A stretch of 64,000 nucleotides of DNA, taken from positions 3,586,181-3,650,180 of the forward strand of contig OX439035.1 of NCBI GenBank assembly GCA_949317995.1. The letters run 5' to 3'. The notes under the pieces were generated by a model. That model was not told the origin of the DNA and did no database searches. It was given only the letters and a program-made list of their open reading frames with translations. Position numbers and translations under genes: made by a program. Shown piece by piece: positions 9,393-19,270 of this stretch. The number at the start of each line of letters is the position of its first letter. Positions within the stretch are counted from its first letter, which is position 1. Origin of the DNA: Acholoe squamosa (taxonomy: Eukaryota; Annelida; Polychaeta; Phyllodocida; Polynoidae).

Positions 9393-11425
9393 GCAGGATA
9401 CCGATGATGGCGGTCTAGCTAGTCCTGAGGACTAAGGTGTCTGCCGCGTCCACGCTGCCCCTGTTTGCCGCGTACGCAGCAGCGGCCAGCAGCAGCCACG
9501 CGCCGACATCTAGTCCTGGGGACTAGAACGCGCCTTTCCTATGCGTTCTACAGTTTAGTCCTCAGGACTAAACAGGTGGTCCCTGGGACTATGAATCTCA
9601 TCCCCAGGGCACCATGACTATTCTCTACTCTTGGATAATTATGAGCCAGGGTCTCAGTCCCAAGGACTATAATCTAGTCCCTAGGACTGTATCTTTAGTC
9701 CCTGGGACTACTGTGTAGTCCCAGGGACTATAGGCTTTGAATCTAAGTAACAATGCTGAAACTGCTAGGAACTAGATGCATGCTCATGGGGAGTCAAGGT
9801 TTAGTCCTGGGGACTAGAATTTTTGTCCCCAGGACTTGACTTGTAGCTTCAAAGCCTGTCTGTCTAGTCCCAAGGACTAAACATATAGTTCTAGGGACTA
9901 GAACATAATCCTTGGGACTAAGATACAATCCTTGGGACTAAGGCCATACGTTTTATTTTTACGACCACATGGGTTATTGGGTATGCGGAACAGCCCTCGG
10001 TGCTAAAAAAGACATAGTCCCTGGGACTAAAAACTTAGTCCTGAGGACTAAAGATTATAGTCCTCAGGATGATATTTTAGCCCTGAGGACTACACATCTA
10101 GTGCTAGTGACCTAGTGCTAGTGACTAGAGACATTCCTGGTGATTGGACGTTAGTCCTGAGGCCTACAACTTTAGTCCTAGGGACTTAAAGTGTAGTCCT
10201 CGGGCTAGAAGAATGGTCCTGAAGGCTAGAAATTGATCAACGCAGCCTTTTCAATATTTATACCCTGGTACAAGGTTTAGTCCCAGGGACTAACTGTTAA
10301 GTCCTGAGGGCTAAAGACGTAGCTGCCTGGTCCTCAGGACTAAAGATGTAGTCCTGGGGACTAGAAACATAGTCCCAGGGACTACTATTTCAGTCCAGCC
10401 CGTACTGAGGACTAGGTCTTAGTCCCGAGGACTATCTATATCTGCCAAGTCTCAAGGGGTAGGTGGGATGTAGGGTCTTAGTCCCAAGGACTATGCTCTA
10501 GGACCATAGGCCTACCTTCAGTCCTTTAGTCACCATAGGGAGGTGAAGTCACGTCACGTGCAGGCGGATTCTGAGCTCAGCATATTATCGCCCACAAGCT
10601 TGAAGGATAGGGGAAAATTTTAGGCCTGGCATAACTTTTTTAAGAATGAGAGTTGAGCCTTAAAATTTCATATATGGTGGGCCTTTGGGTCAATTCAAAT
10701 ATTGGTTATTTTAGTTCCAAATCAGAATTTTTTTTACAACATAGTTTATTGCGAGACTTAGGCTCCCTATTGGACTACTTGTAGTCCCAGTGACTACTGT
10801 GCAGTCCCAGGGAGCAAAGATACAGTCCTGGGGACTGCAACATTGTCCTTGGGACTAGAGACACAGTCCTTGGTCCCCAGGACTGTATCTTTAGTCCCTG
10901 GGACTACACAGAGCAGTCCTGGGGACTAAGAAGTAGTCCTCAGGACTAAATTTGAAGTCCTAGGGACTACATCCTAGTCACAACTACATTAGACATCAAT
11001 CAATGAATTAGTTCTCAGAACCACATGCATTAGTCCTGAGGACTAGGCAGATGTTTTTGTAGTCCTCAGGACTAAACAAGTAGGCCCTGAGTCTACGAAT
11101 TAGTCCCCAGGGCTAAAAGCTTAGTCCTGGAGACTAACAGCACAGTCTTATACAAAGTCATGCGGTCTGCAGGGTAATTCATGGGAATGTACAATTAGTC
11201 CCTAGGACAATATCCTCATATTCTTAGTCCTGGGGACTAGGCTTTAGTCCTTAGGACTTAAGCATCACATTTTTATTAGCTATAGTCCTGAGGACTACCA
11301 CTACGCCCGCGCACCTATGCGCACCGCGGGAGGCTCCGTGTAGAGTCCGCATATTTAGGTCAGCGCAGACGCGCCAGTCACCTTAGTCCTCAGGACTAGC
11401 TAGACCGCCGTCATCAGTATCCTGC
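9393..11425. mobile_element. 2,033-bp TIR DNA element packed with 15-bp palindromes
   Basis: The terminal inverted repeats are 47 bp with 45 matches (9393-9439 and 11379-11425; outer end GCAGGATAC, inner part with CGGTCTAGCTAG and the palindrome TAGTCCTGAGGACTA). The direct repeat CCCTAATAC lies immediately outside both ends (9384-9392 and 11426-11434), a 9-bp target duplication. Nine bp fits Mutator-like or Merlin-like transposases best. There is no transposase ORF, so it is non-autonomous. GC-rich subterminal segments (GCGCC-rich) lie at both ends. The interior is described in the next entry. Confidence 0.93.
9420..11396. repeat. Array of about 45 TAGTCCYNRGGACTA palindromes
   Basis: By eye roughly 45 perfect or slightly mismatched copies occur, for example at 9420, 9511, 9692, 9715, 9865, 10036, 10276, 10370, 10417, 10890, 11031, 11226, 11281 and 11382. 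The outer six bases of each half-site are nearly invariant. The central three bases vary as pyrimidine-N-purine. The spacers are different from one another, so this is not an ordinary tandem array. Palindromes thin out between about 10510 and 10770. Confidence 0.9.
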
Positions 11426-11930
11426 CCCTAATACAGACCCTAAAACTGAGACCCGGATGTCCGTCTTTGCAAAGACGGATATCAATGTTGCAAAGACAAA
11501 TGTCTGTATTTGATTGATGAACACAGTGAAACAGCCTGCTGACTAGCTGATAAAAAATGCCTGACATGGCTACAAACGGGCAGTTTGTAAATATGTTATC
11601 AATACGTGAACCACTACCATTTTCCTTTAGTCTAGTATTCTTATTTATATGGGGAGTCCAATTAAAAGTTCTACATTTCGCAAGGATCTTCCTGTAGCAA
11701 GGGGGGTCAGTTTTCTTAAAGTCAATATTGTAATCGCCACATAACCATATCTCATATTTATAGGATTCTCCAATAAGCTGCAGATGCTCGCAAAACAGAT
11801 CAATGTCTGCTCCAGGGGGTCTATAAATAGAATATACCAGTAACCTCTTATTGTCAGGTTTATTGATGTTTACCGCTAGACACTGAATGTAGTCAGATTT
11901 CAATGATAGGGTCTTATTTACACTACAATA
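11426..11930 (-). pseudogene. Non-LTR endonuclease, C-terminal fragment
   Basis: The frame encodes LLVYSIYRPPGADIDLF, then WLCGDYNIDF (the catalytic G-D-x-N motif) and SGSRIDNIFTN (the S-x-I-D motif before the last catalytic residue). It is bounded by MITE insertion at 11932 and by the 2-kb TIR element at 11425. The residues beyond are frameshifted. Confidence 0.85.
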
Positions 11931-11931
11931 A

Positions 11932-12250
11932 TGGAGTGATCATTTTTTAACAACAGGGGGGGCTGGTGGGTTTGAGGGGGGTCAGAATATTTTCAACCCC
12001 TTGACCAGGGGGGTCAGAATTTTTCCAATACCTCTGATGGGGGGGTCAAAATAATTTCACCTGTTTTCAGTGGAATACCCTGCGCGTTACTATAGGCTAA
12101 AAGGGGACGTTCGCGCGCGATTTTTGTCCCTTATGGGGGTTGTCGAAAAAATTTTACCCCCTCAAGAGGGGAGGGTCGAAATTATTTTTGCGCATCCGCG
12201 TGCAAACCCACCAGCACCCCCCCCCCCGTTGTTAAAAAATGATCACTCCC
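11932..12250 (+). mobile_element. 319-bp TAA-flanked MITE, copy 1
   Basis: The ends are TGGAGTGATCATTTTTTAAC and its complement GATCACTCCC; TAA lies on both sides (11929-11931, 12251-12253). A TAA duplication is typical of PIF/Harbinger elements. The interior has alternating G-runs and T-runs and the marker GCTAAAAGGGGACGTTCGCG. It is inserted in the endonuclease. Confidence 0.9.
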
Positions 12251-12253
12251 TAA

Positions 12254-12344
12254 GCAGCAAGCTCGGTGGGTAGGTAGCAGGCTACCCCTCCTCCTTTCTT
12301 TCTGGTTCTGTCCAGCCGAAAGTAGTACCCGCCAGGCCAGTAAG
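12254..12344 (-). pseudogene. Non-LTR endonuclease, middle fragment between two MITEs
   Basis: This island of about 90 bp encodes GGYYFRLDRTRKKGGGVACYL, the conserved G-Y-x-x-x-R-x-R...GGGV strand of the EEP endonuclease. Both edges are TAA target duplications of the neighbouring MITEs. Confidence 0.85.
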
Positions 12345-12347
12345 TAA

Positions 12348-12666
12348 GGGAGTGATCATTTTTTAACAACAGGGGGGGCTGGTGGGTTTGCCCGCGGACG
12401 CGCGAAAAAAATTTCGACCCCCCCCTCTTGAGGGGGTAAAATTTTTTCGACCCCCCCATAAGGGACAAAAATCGCGCGCGAACGTCCCCTTTTAGCCTAT
12501 AGTAATGCGCGGGGTTTTCCACTGAAAACAGGTGAAATTATTTTGACCCCCCCCATCAGAGGTATTGAAAAAATTCTGACCCCCCCCCCGGTCAAGGGGT
12601 TGAAAAAATTCTGACCCCCCCTCAAACCCACCGGCCCCCCCCTGTTGTTAAAAAATTATCACTCCC
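12348..12666 (-). mobile_element. 319-bp TAA-flanked MITE, copy 2 (opposite orientation)
   Basis: Same family and same length as copy 1 but inverted. TAA lies at 12345-12347 and 12667-12669. It is inserted 91 bp from copy 1 in the same endonuclease. Confidence 0.9.
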
Positions 12667-12945
12667 TAAGAGCTCTGTCATGTTTGGAGGAGAACTATGT
12701 CTCTGAAAAGGTGACTCCCACTCTCTGATGAGATAGAAGATTTCATCTTTTTTACCGGTAAGGCTTCTGCAGTTTAAGTGGATGACACCTAGTCCTTTAG
12801 TAGGTTGGAAAGAACCATAGTGCACAATATTTACAGCACAATTCAATACAAGAAGAAAACACAGATATATATATACAACAGGCTGTCTGCCTCTAAACTC
12901 TACTTCAGTGACAAGACAAAGTGCATACAAGGGTACCTGATACAA
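12667..12945 (-). pseudogene. Non-LTR endonuclease, N-terminal fragment
   Basis: The readable stretch GLGVIHLNCRSLTGKKDEI matches the opening of the exonuclease-endonuclease-phosphatase domain of CR1/L2-type elements (I-x-N-x-R-S-L...K-x-E). It breaks off at the TAA-flanked MITE at 12666. The endonuclease nicks target DNA for target-primed reverse transcription. Confidence 0.75.
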
Positions 12946-13520
12946 GGGTACCTGAGGTAAAATGTACTAAATGCACCGATGTACAAACCGTGGATATTAT
13001 ATTGGCCACTAGCTGGTCTGGAGCTGGTTCCCACCACACACACTGATAAGAACTGATAAGATGGGACCAGCATGTCCCTGGAAGTGGGTGTTAACCAGGG
13101 ACAAGGTACCCATCATGGTATATGGCTTATTAGTGGGGTTTACCTCAACCAGCGAAATTCAAGATGGCGGATCCACTAGGCCTCCATACTGAGTCCTATA
13201 CAGCGGGGGACGGCACTTGAAGAAGTGCAGTGGGGGATTAAAGCACTGAACAACGCAGGAGGTAGTGACAGCTGTGGAATCCCTATAGGTGTAGGATATG
13301 TGTGGGGATACATTGGTGTGATGGGGGGGGGGAGGTTTGGGATGAGCGGACCCTTAACACTAATGTATATATGTGGGTCTATTGAGGAGACAGAGGTCTC
13401 ACATTTGATGGAACATTCCAGTTTATCTCGTTCTGTGCATTTGTTCACTTCCTTGGTGCTGGCACATTAAATTTTAGTCTATTTTGTTTTTTCAGTGCAT
13501 GGAAACTTTACATAGTGAAC

Positions 13521-13647
13521 AAGTAATTAATGGATAATTGATGACTTGTGTGTGTTAGCAAAGGATAATTACACTTGGGCTGCTGCCCCCGAGTGTAATT
13601 ATCCTTTGCTAACACACACAAGTCATCAATTATCCATTAACTACTTA
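13521..13647. repeat. Long near-perfect hairpin
   Basis: Arms of about 55 nt (13521-13575 and 13592-13647) flank a 16-nt loop. The inner 48 bp pair perfectly from TAATGGATAATTGATGACTT inward. It is either a fold-back MITE or, if transcribed, a strong double-stranded RNA stem. Confidence 0.9.
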
Positions 13648-13699
13648 CTTTAGTACACGATATCAATAGATAATCAATAGAATATCAATAAATTCAAGT

Positions 13700-13976
13700 T
13701 GAAAACAAAAATTGTTCCCATTCCCTGGGGCTCGAAGCCTGCCATAGTGTGTGTACACACACTACACTATTGGTTTGGTCTGAACACGTCCCGCAGTTGT
13801 CACAGTTATGGGAGCAGCAGCAGTAGTGCTGGGGAGGGGTTGGCATTCTAACACCATCGGTACACACACCTCGGCACCCGGCAGCCGTTGATTTGGTATG
13901 AACACGAAAAAAAAGGTTGCATGGATCGGGACTCATCCCGCCTACCTCTACAAGCTGAGCGCAATGCACTACCCAC
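13700..13976 (-). mobile_element. SINE-like repeat with tRNA-type promoter, interrupted
   Basis: On the minus strand the sequence from 13976 reads TAGTGGGTAGTGCA and then GGATGAGTCCCGATCC, resembling A and B boxes of a tRNA-derived Pol III promoter. GGTACACACACCTCGG near 13858 recurs at 14304, on the other side of the MITE, with the same GGTTTG-GAACGC-GCAGCAGCAG neighbourhood. The MITE at 13980-14296 interrupts the repeat. Confidence 0.5.
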
Positions 13977-13979
13977 TAA

Positions 13980-14296
13980 GGGAGTGATCATTTTTTAACA
14001 ACAGGGGGGGGCGGTGGGTTTGAGGGGGGGTCAGAAATTTTTCAACCCCTTGACCGGGGGGAGTCAGAATTTTTTCAATAGCTCTTATGGGGCAGGTCAA
14101 AATAATTTCACCTGTTTTCAGTGGAAAACCCCGCGCGTTACTATAGGCTAAAAGGGGACGTTCGCGCACGATTTTGTCCCTTATGGGGGGGTCGAAAAAA
14201 TTTTACCCCCTCCAGAGGGGGGTCGAAATTTTTTTCACGCGTCCGCGCGAAAACCCACCAACCCCCCCCCCCTGTTGTTAAAAAATGATCACTCCC
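13980..14296 (+). mobile_element. 317-bp TAA-flanked MITE, copy 3
   Basis: Same family and orientation as copy 1; TAA at 13977-13979 and 14297-14299. It is inserted in SINE-like sequence. Confidence 0.9.
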
Positions 14297-14511
14297 TAAA
14301 CCACTGGTACACACACCTCGGTGCCCGGCTCGTCTTGGTTTGGTTTGAACGCATCGGCGTGGTTATGGCAGCAGCAGCGACAAAGATGGGGGGGGTCACA
14401 ACCCAGACTGCAGGATATTTTCACACATTGAATGTATACTAGTTATATGTGAGTGACCTCCCCGGGCTTTGTATCATATCAAGACCTGGTTCTAACCAAG
14501 CATTTCTTGTC

Positions 14512-14700
14512 AGTCCCTGTGGCGCAATGCATAGGGAGTTGGATTTGGGATCAGGAGACTGCAGGTTCGACTGCTACCCTGGCAATGAAAATTTTGTAGG
14601 TTTTAACATGTGACATATGACATGTAATGAGGCATGTTATCCATGGATAACAGCACCGGGTGCCTGTTATCTTTGGATAACCACACATCTTACAAAAGTC
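14512..14700 (+). mobile_element. tRNA-derived SINE
   Basis: TGGCGCAATGCATAGG (A-box-like) and GGTTCGACTGC (B-box-like) are spaced as in a tRNA. The acceptor arms do not pair, so this is a SINE head, not a functional tRNA. A short palindromic tail follows (GTTATCCATGGATAAC, repeated with one change at about 14678). Confidence 0.6.
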
Positions 14701-14879
14701 ATGATGCATGCATCATGCCATGCAATATCGACAGGTATGTGCATGGGAATATCCGGGAAAAGCACCCAAAATCATAGAAGTCATGTAATAACATAGTGTA
14801 ATAGATGGTGCTTGGTGACTGTCCATACGAAGGATACGAATATTTATATTAATAAGGGTTCAGGTGCTCCAGCTGCTCA

Positions 14880-15525
14880 GTGGGGTTTATCTCATAGAGT
14901 CTACCCCACTGAAAAAAAGAATTAGGGGGGGGCATGGTTTATTCTCAGTGAGTCCACCATGTTGGAAGTGGCGCATCAAGGTTTGCCTCAAAGAGCCTAC
15001 CATATAAGGAGGGAGGTTTTCCTCAGAGAGTCCACCTCACAGTTAGCCAAAAAAAAAAGTGGAGGGGAGGCTTATCTCAAGGAGTCCACCTCAGGATCAA
15101 AGGGGTTGGTAAGGGGGAAGGCTTATCTCAAGGATTTCGCCTCAGGATCAAAGGGGTTGGTAAGAGGGGGAGGCTTATCTCAAAGAGTCTGCCTCAGGAT
15201 CAAAGGGGTTGGTAAGGGGGAGAGGCTTATCTCGAGGAGTCAGCCTCAGGATCAAAGGGGTTGGTAAGGGGGGTAGGCTTATCTCAAAGAGTCTGCCTCA
15301 GGATCAAAGGGGTTGGTAAGGGGGGTAGGCTTATCTCAAAGAGTCTGCCTCAGGATCAAAAGGGTTGGTAAGGGGGAGAGGCTTATCTCGAGGAGTCAGC
15401 CTCAGGATCAAAGGGGTTGGTAAGGGGGGTAGGCTTATCTCGAGGAGTCAGCCTCAGGATCAAAGGGGTTGGTCAGGGGGGTAGGCTTATCTCGAGGAGT
15501 CCGCCTCAGGATCAAAGGGGTTATT
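14880..15525 (+). repeat. 52-bp minisatellite
   Basis: Units of about 52 bp (core GGCTTATCTC, GAGTC, GCCTCAGGATCAAAGGGG, TTGGTAAGGGGG) repeat about nine times from 15060 to 15520. More diverged units extend upstream to about 14880. An open frame runs through part of it but is repeat-driven, not a gene. Confidence 0.9.
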
Positions 15526-16300
15526 TGAATGTCTAATGTATGAGGGGGTGAAGTAGAGAAAATTGAAGCACGACTCCTAGAGAGTGAGAAAGAAAGATAT
15601 TTCAATTACCACTAATATGAGCTCAGTGAAGTCATTTCTGGTAGATTTCATGTTTGCTTAGTTCCCATGCCACTCACACGATGTCTCCACTGTGCCATAC
15701 TTTGACCATTTCCTTGCCTTCTAGCTCTGTCAGACATGGTCATACTCTAGTCTGCTACAAGGTGGCGCCAAAGCACTGGGCTCTCTCCCTGGCCATGCTT
15801 AATTGAGGCAGGGTTGAGGGGCCTATGGTTAGGAGTTTTAGAGGGACGGGGAGTGCCTAGCAGAGTGGGGGTAGAGGGAGGGTCTACCTTGGCTGAGCTA
15901 GTAAAGGACTTCTGTGGGGCCGCTTGTAGCCTTCTCATGTCTTCCTCCAGTAGTCTGGTTTTAGACATGTAGTCCTCTAAGTCCTGCTTTTGACGAAGAA
16001 GGTTTGTTTCATGGGTAGCAACTGACTGCCTGAGATTGGTATATTTTCCTTTAATAGTGTTAAGGTTGGTGTTTAGAGTGTCACAAGCACGTTCAGCTTC
16101 TACCTTTACTGAAGGAAGCCGATAATTTGATTTCTAACCTCTGTTCCAAGGTGTCTAGGTCACTGGTTTGCTGGCAACGGCTTTCATAAAATCTCGTGTT
16201 CATGATACTGTGTAAGCCCACTATCTGTTGGGCTATAAACTGTAAAGAGCATTCACCTTGGCCAGTAGGGGCGGGCAGGAAAGTCAATACCATTGGTTGT
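15526..16300. other. No recognisable gene
   Basis: This is mixed sequence. Minus-strand open frames at 15968-15747 and 16293-16093 have coiled-coil-like fragments (LLEEDMRRLQ, LDTLEQRLEIKL) and could be a remnant of a retroelement ORF1, but no motif supports this. Confidence 0.35.
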
Positions 16301-16360
16301 CATGATGCACCAAGGAAGTGCTGGCGAGACTGCTAGCCAGCACTTTGTTGGTGCATCATG
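16301..16360. repeat. Hairpin repeat, family A
   Basis: Arms CATGATGCACCAAGG...CTGGC (16301-16325) and its complement (16336-16360) flank a 10-nt loop. A related copy with the same TGTCATGACGACA and GATGCAT neighbours lies near 37010-37075. Confidence 0.75.
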
Positions 16361-16682
16361 ACGACAAATGGGTATGATGCATCAGCAACAACTTCTGTCT
16401 TTACTCCACTGTGTCCATTTGATATTTGAACCTGTGATCAGTGGAGGCTGAGGTAGTGACTCCCCCTGATGAGTAATACAGGCAACACTACTACCCTTCG
16501 TAAATATAAGCCATAAAAAACAAACCTCCATAACTCGTGTCAGTATCAGAATCTCTGGTTGTGTATAATTTCAATCGCTGAGGAGGGATGTCAGCTAGGC
16601 GCAGTTTCCTGCCTCTACTCACTACATACATACATAAATACACACATGTACATTCATGCATACATAATTTTTTTCAATACAG

Positions 16683-16793
16683 TCCTAATTACTCCCTGCG
16701 GTGAACCATGCCAAAATGGCGGAACATGCATCCAGAGACCTCAAGGTTACAAGTGTCAATGTCTGGATGGTTTCAAAGGCCAATCATGTGAAG
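16683..16793 (+). CDS. Exon: EGF domain
   Basis: The exon is 37 codons, phase 1 at both ends, the classic symmetrical EGF exon. Its acceptor is TTTTTTTCAATACAG and its donor is GTAAGT. All six cysteines are present: TPCGEPCQNGGTCIQ, then YKCQCLDGFKGQSC. It lacks the D-x-D/N-E N-terminal calcium-binding consensus. The extracellular module would form three disulfides. Confidence 0.93.
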
Positions 16794-17393
16794 GTAAGTA
16801 AACATGTTACAGAACTTCATGCAACTTATTCAGTTAAAACATTTAAACATAAAGATTTAACATTTCTGGCCCTTAAGATGGCTGTGGACCACTAAAATTT
16901 ACATGGAGACATGGGCTATTTTAGGCTTAGTGACATGGAACATGGACAATTTTTTTTTTAAATCGACATAGTGACATGACCATTTCTTAAAATCGACATG
17001 GGGACATGGCCATTTTTTAAATCAATATGTGAAATGGGGGACCTTCTATCCACACCCCACCTAAGGGCACATGCAGTTCATGTACAATCAAGCATGTCAC
17101 TGACTGGTTACCATACTGCATTGACCTCCCTCTTAAAATAACTGACCAATCAAATGTTCTTGTGGACCAATTGATTCTCCATGAATTACAAGTCATTGCA
17201 GGATTCCATGTATTGAGTTATTACATTGTATAACAATCACAAGTCAAAACATGAGTCCATTACTCTTATTATCTATTGATCATACATTAGATCGCTGTGA
17301 CAGGGGACTCTGCCTCCTGGGAGCTTCTTCCTGCCTCCGAGGTACGATTGATACATTCTTATTGTATAAAGGTAATATAGTTGGGGAGTGGTC

Positions 17394-17555
17394 ATTTTTA
17401 AGGGTTTGGGAGGGTCAAAAGTTTCCAGACCCCTCTAAAGGGGTTTTTGGTGAAAAAGCCCAGGTGTTACTTTAGAATAAAAGGAGGCATCTGACAAATG
17501 CAGGCACATTCACACGTAAATCCACCACCCTCGTTTTTAAGGAATGACCACTCCC
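17394..17555 (+). mobile_element. Short relative of the TAA MITE family
   Basis: Ends GGGAGTGGTCATTTTTAA and TTAAGGAATGACCACTCCC match the family termini with changes; the interior keeps AATAAAAGGAGGC, related to the marker of copies 1-3. It is 162 bp, and no clear TAA duplication remains. It lies in intron 1 of the host gene. Confidence 0.7.
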
Positions 17556-18088
17556 TCATTATATACTAATATTTCTCGATATAAAATGATACAAATGAAT
17601 TATTTTTTGCTAACTGGGTAACAGTGTGGGATACCTATATATTTGGCTGCCACCATCACCACACCTAAAGCTGGGTGCACCTCATAATGTATCATCTGGA
17701 GGTTAATTCAAAACGGCCCACCACAACCCCCCCCCCATGTGATGGTCGCAAAATCAATGCCTATCACTTTAGAAGATAGTCGTCTGTGACTTGCGGGTAT
17801 TAGAATACCGCACTAATCATTTACCCAGTGGTAGTGGGAGCACAGCACATACAAACACAAGTGACATACTTACTGCATAGAAACAGACCTAAATCAGTTT
17901 AGGGCAGAGTTATTTTATTACGATTACTCTCAGTCGTAGTAGTGAATATAGTGAGAAAACAATAGCAGTTGATATTTCTGAGTGGGTCACTACGGGTTAA
18001 GGTGATAATGGACTATGACAAGGTCTTAGAAAATTGGCCAACATTTTACAATCGCAGCAGAAGTAACCTTTCTACCTTTTCCAAATAG
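17556..18088. other. Intron 1 remainder
   Basis: AT-rich intronic sequence with no repeat or gene that I can support. Confidence 0.5.
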
Positions 18089-18225
18089 AAGATGTTCCTG
18101 TTCCTCCGAGCGACAATGTCATCATACTCACCACCATGTTGATACGGAACAGACAGCTTGATATCAATCTGCTGGACATTACATCAATTGCATATGAAGA
18201 GATGGAAGCCACCCTGAAAACACAA
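18089..18225 (+). CDS. Exon: extracellular module, part 1
   Basis: The acceptor is TTTTCCAAATAG and the donor GTATGG, entering in phase 1 and leaving in phase 0. It encodes a Pro-rich link (DVPVPPSDN) followed by VIILTTMLIRNRQLDINLLD and an amphipathic helix (AYEEMEATLKTQ). The strand-helix order and position before the membrane fit a SEA-like domain, but identity is uncertain. Confidence 0.8.
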
Positions 18226-19270
18226 GTATGGCTAAGCACTCAATTGACATGAAAAGCTTAATTATGTTCCTAAGTCTGCATAATATTTGTTTTGAATGTA
18301 AAAAAAAACATCAAAACATGTACTTAAAAACGGTTTTGGGCGTTATAAAATAAATTAAAACATTTTTATTTTAGGTTAAAAAGGGTAATTGTAATATAGA
18401 AATACTATAAATTAAAAACGTTAGTAGTATATAGGTGCAAACCCAGAGCATAGGAACAGCTACTGAAATCGGTTTGACCTACTTACAAACTAGAATTTTT
18501 GCATGTTTTGAAGGCGAGAAATTTGAAATCTCAAGCTTTGATTGGCTGAGAAATGGTTGCTATGGCAACAGCAAAATATAAACAAATGTGTTGTTGTTAT
18601 GGCAACGTTAAAATATAAACAATGATGTGACATTGACCTTGACAACGCCATTGACACCTAGCGGATATTATTGAAACTGCTTTTAGCCCCCTAGTGGAGC
18701 CCCCTTGTGGTTAAAAAAAAACTATTGGCGTCTTTATGCCTGACACCTAGTGGATATTATTGAAATTGCTTATAGCTGGGTTTAGTGGAGCCCCCTTGTG
18801 GTAAAAAAAAAAACTATTGGCGTCTTTACGCCATTGACACCTAGCGGATATTATTGCATTGACTTTAAGCTTTTATTTCAGGTATTAAAATAACATGTGC
18901 CATTGATTCTAGCTATGTTTGCAATAGCAGCTTCAAACAATGCCTAAGCCAGAGAGTAGACACCAATCCTTTGTCTGTAATGTATCATTTTCTAAACAAA
19001 CTATAGATTTTAAAAGTTGCCATCATAAGTTTCCTTGAAAGAAGAGTTTTTTTCAGGCGCAAAAAGTGAATTTTGTCAATTTTTTAGGCACGAAATAAGT
19101 AAATTTTGTCATTTTTCATCATGCATGCTACACTATAGTTTCTTTGCCTTAAGATGATACACTTTGAGAATTGTAACACATTAGCACCAGTTGTTGAAAA
19201 GGTACATATACAACGCTACAATGCTATGAAACACATTTAATTTTGACACGAGAGGAGTTGTTCACGAGAT

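Larger units (their letters stand above)
7190..12945 (-). mobile_element. CR1/L2-like non-LTR retrotransposon, multiply interrupted
   Basis: Minus-strand fragments of one ORF2-type polyprotein lie in the correct order. The endonuclease N-terminus is at 12945-12667, the endonuclease middle at 12344-12254, and the endonuclease C-terminus at 11928-11426. A post-endonuclease linker lies at 9390-8844 and the reverse transcriptase at 8198-7190. The interruptions are MITEs at 12348-12666 and 11932-12250, a TIR element at 9393-11425, a fold-back at 9193-9283, and an LTR element after 7190. The 3' end lies beyond the window. It is pseudogenised by the insertions and frameshifts. Confidence 0.85.

Noticed and set aside
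9420-11396. CRISPR-like array (short repeats with unlike spacers)
   Set aside because: Spacing is irregular (from adjacent to over 200 bp), the repeats are 15-bp palindromes of variable centre, there are no cas genes, and the host is an animal.
12070-12522. Small proteins with KGDVRARFLSLMG on both strands
   Set aside because: They are translations of the 319-bp MITE copies; the short endonuclease piece at 12254-12344 is the only real coding relic there.
14512-14584. Functional tRNA gene
   Set aside because: The A and B boxes are recognisable but acceptor-stem pairing fails and repeat sequence follows; it is a SINE head.
14959-15267. Repeat protein encoded by the 52-bp minisatellite
   Set aside because: The unit length is not a multiple of three, so the frame is lost between units; there is no selection for coding.
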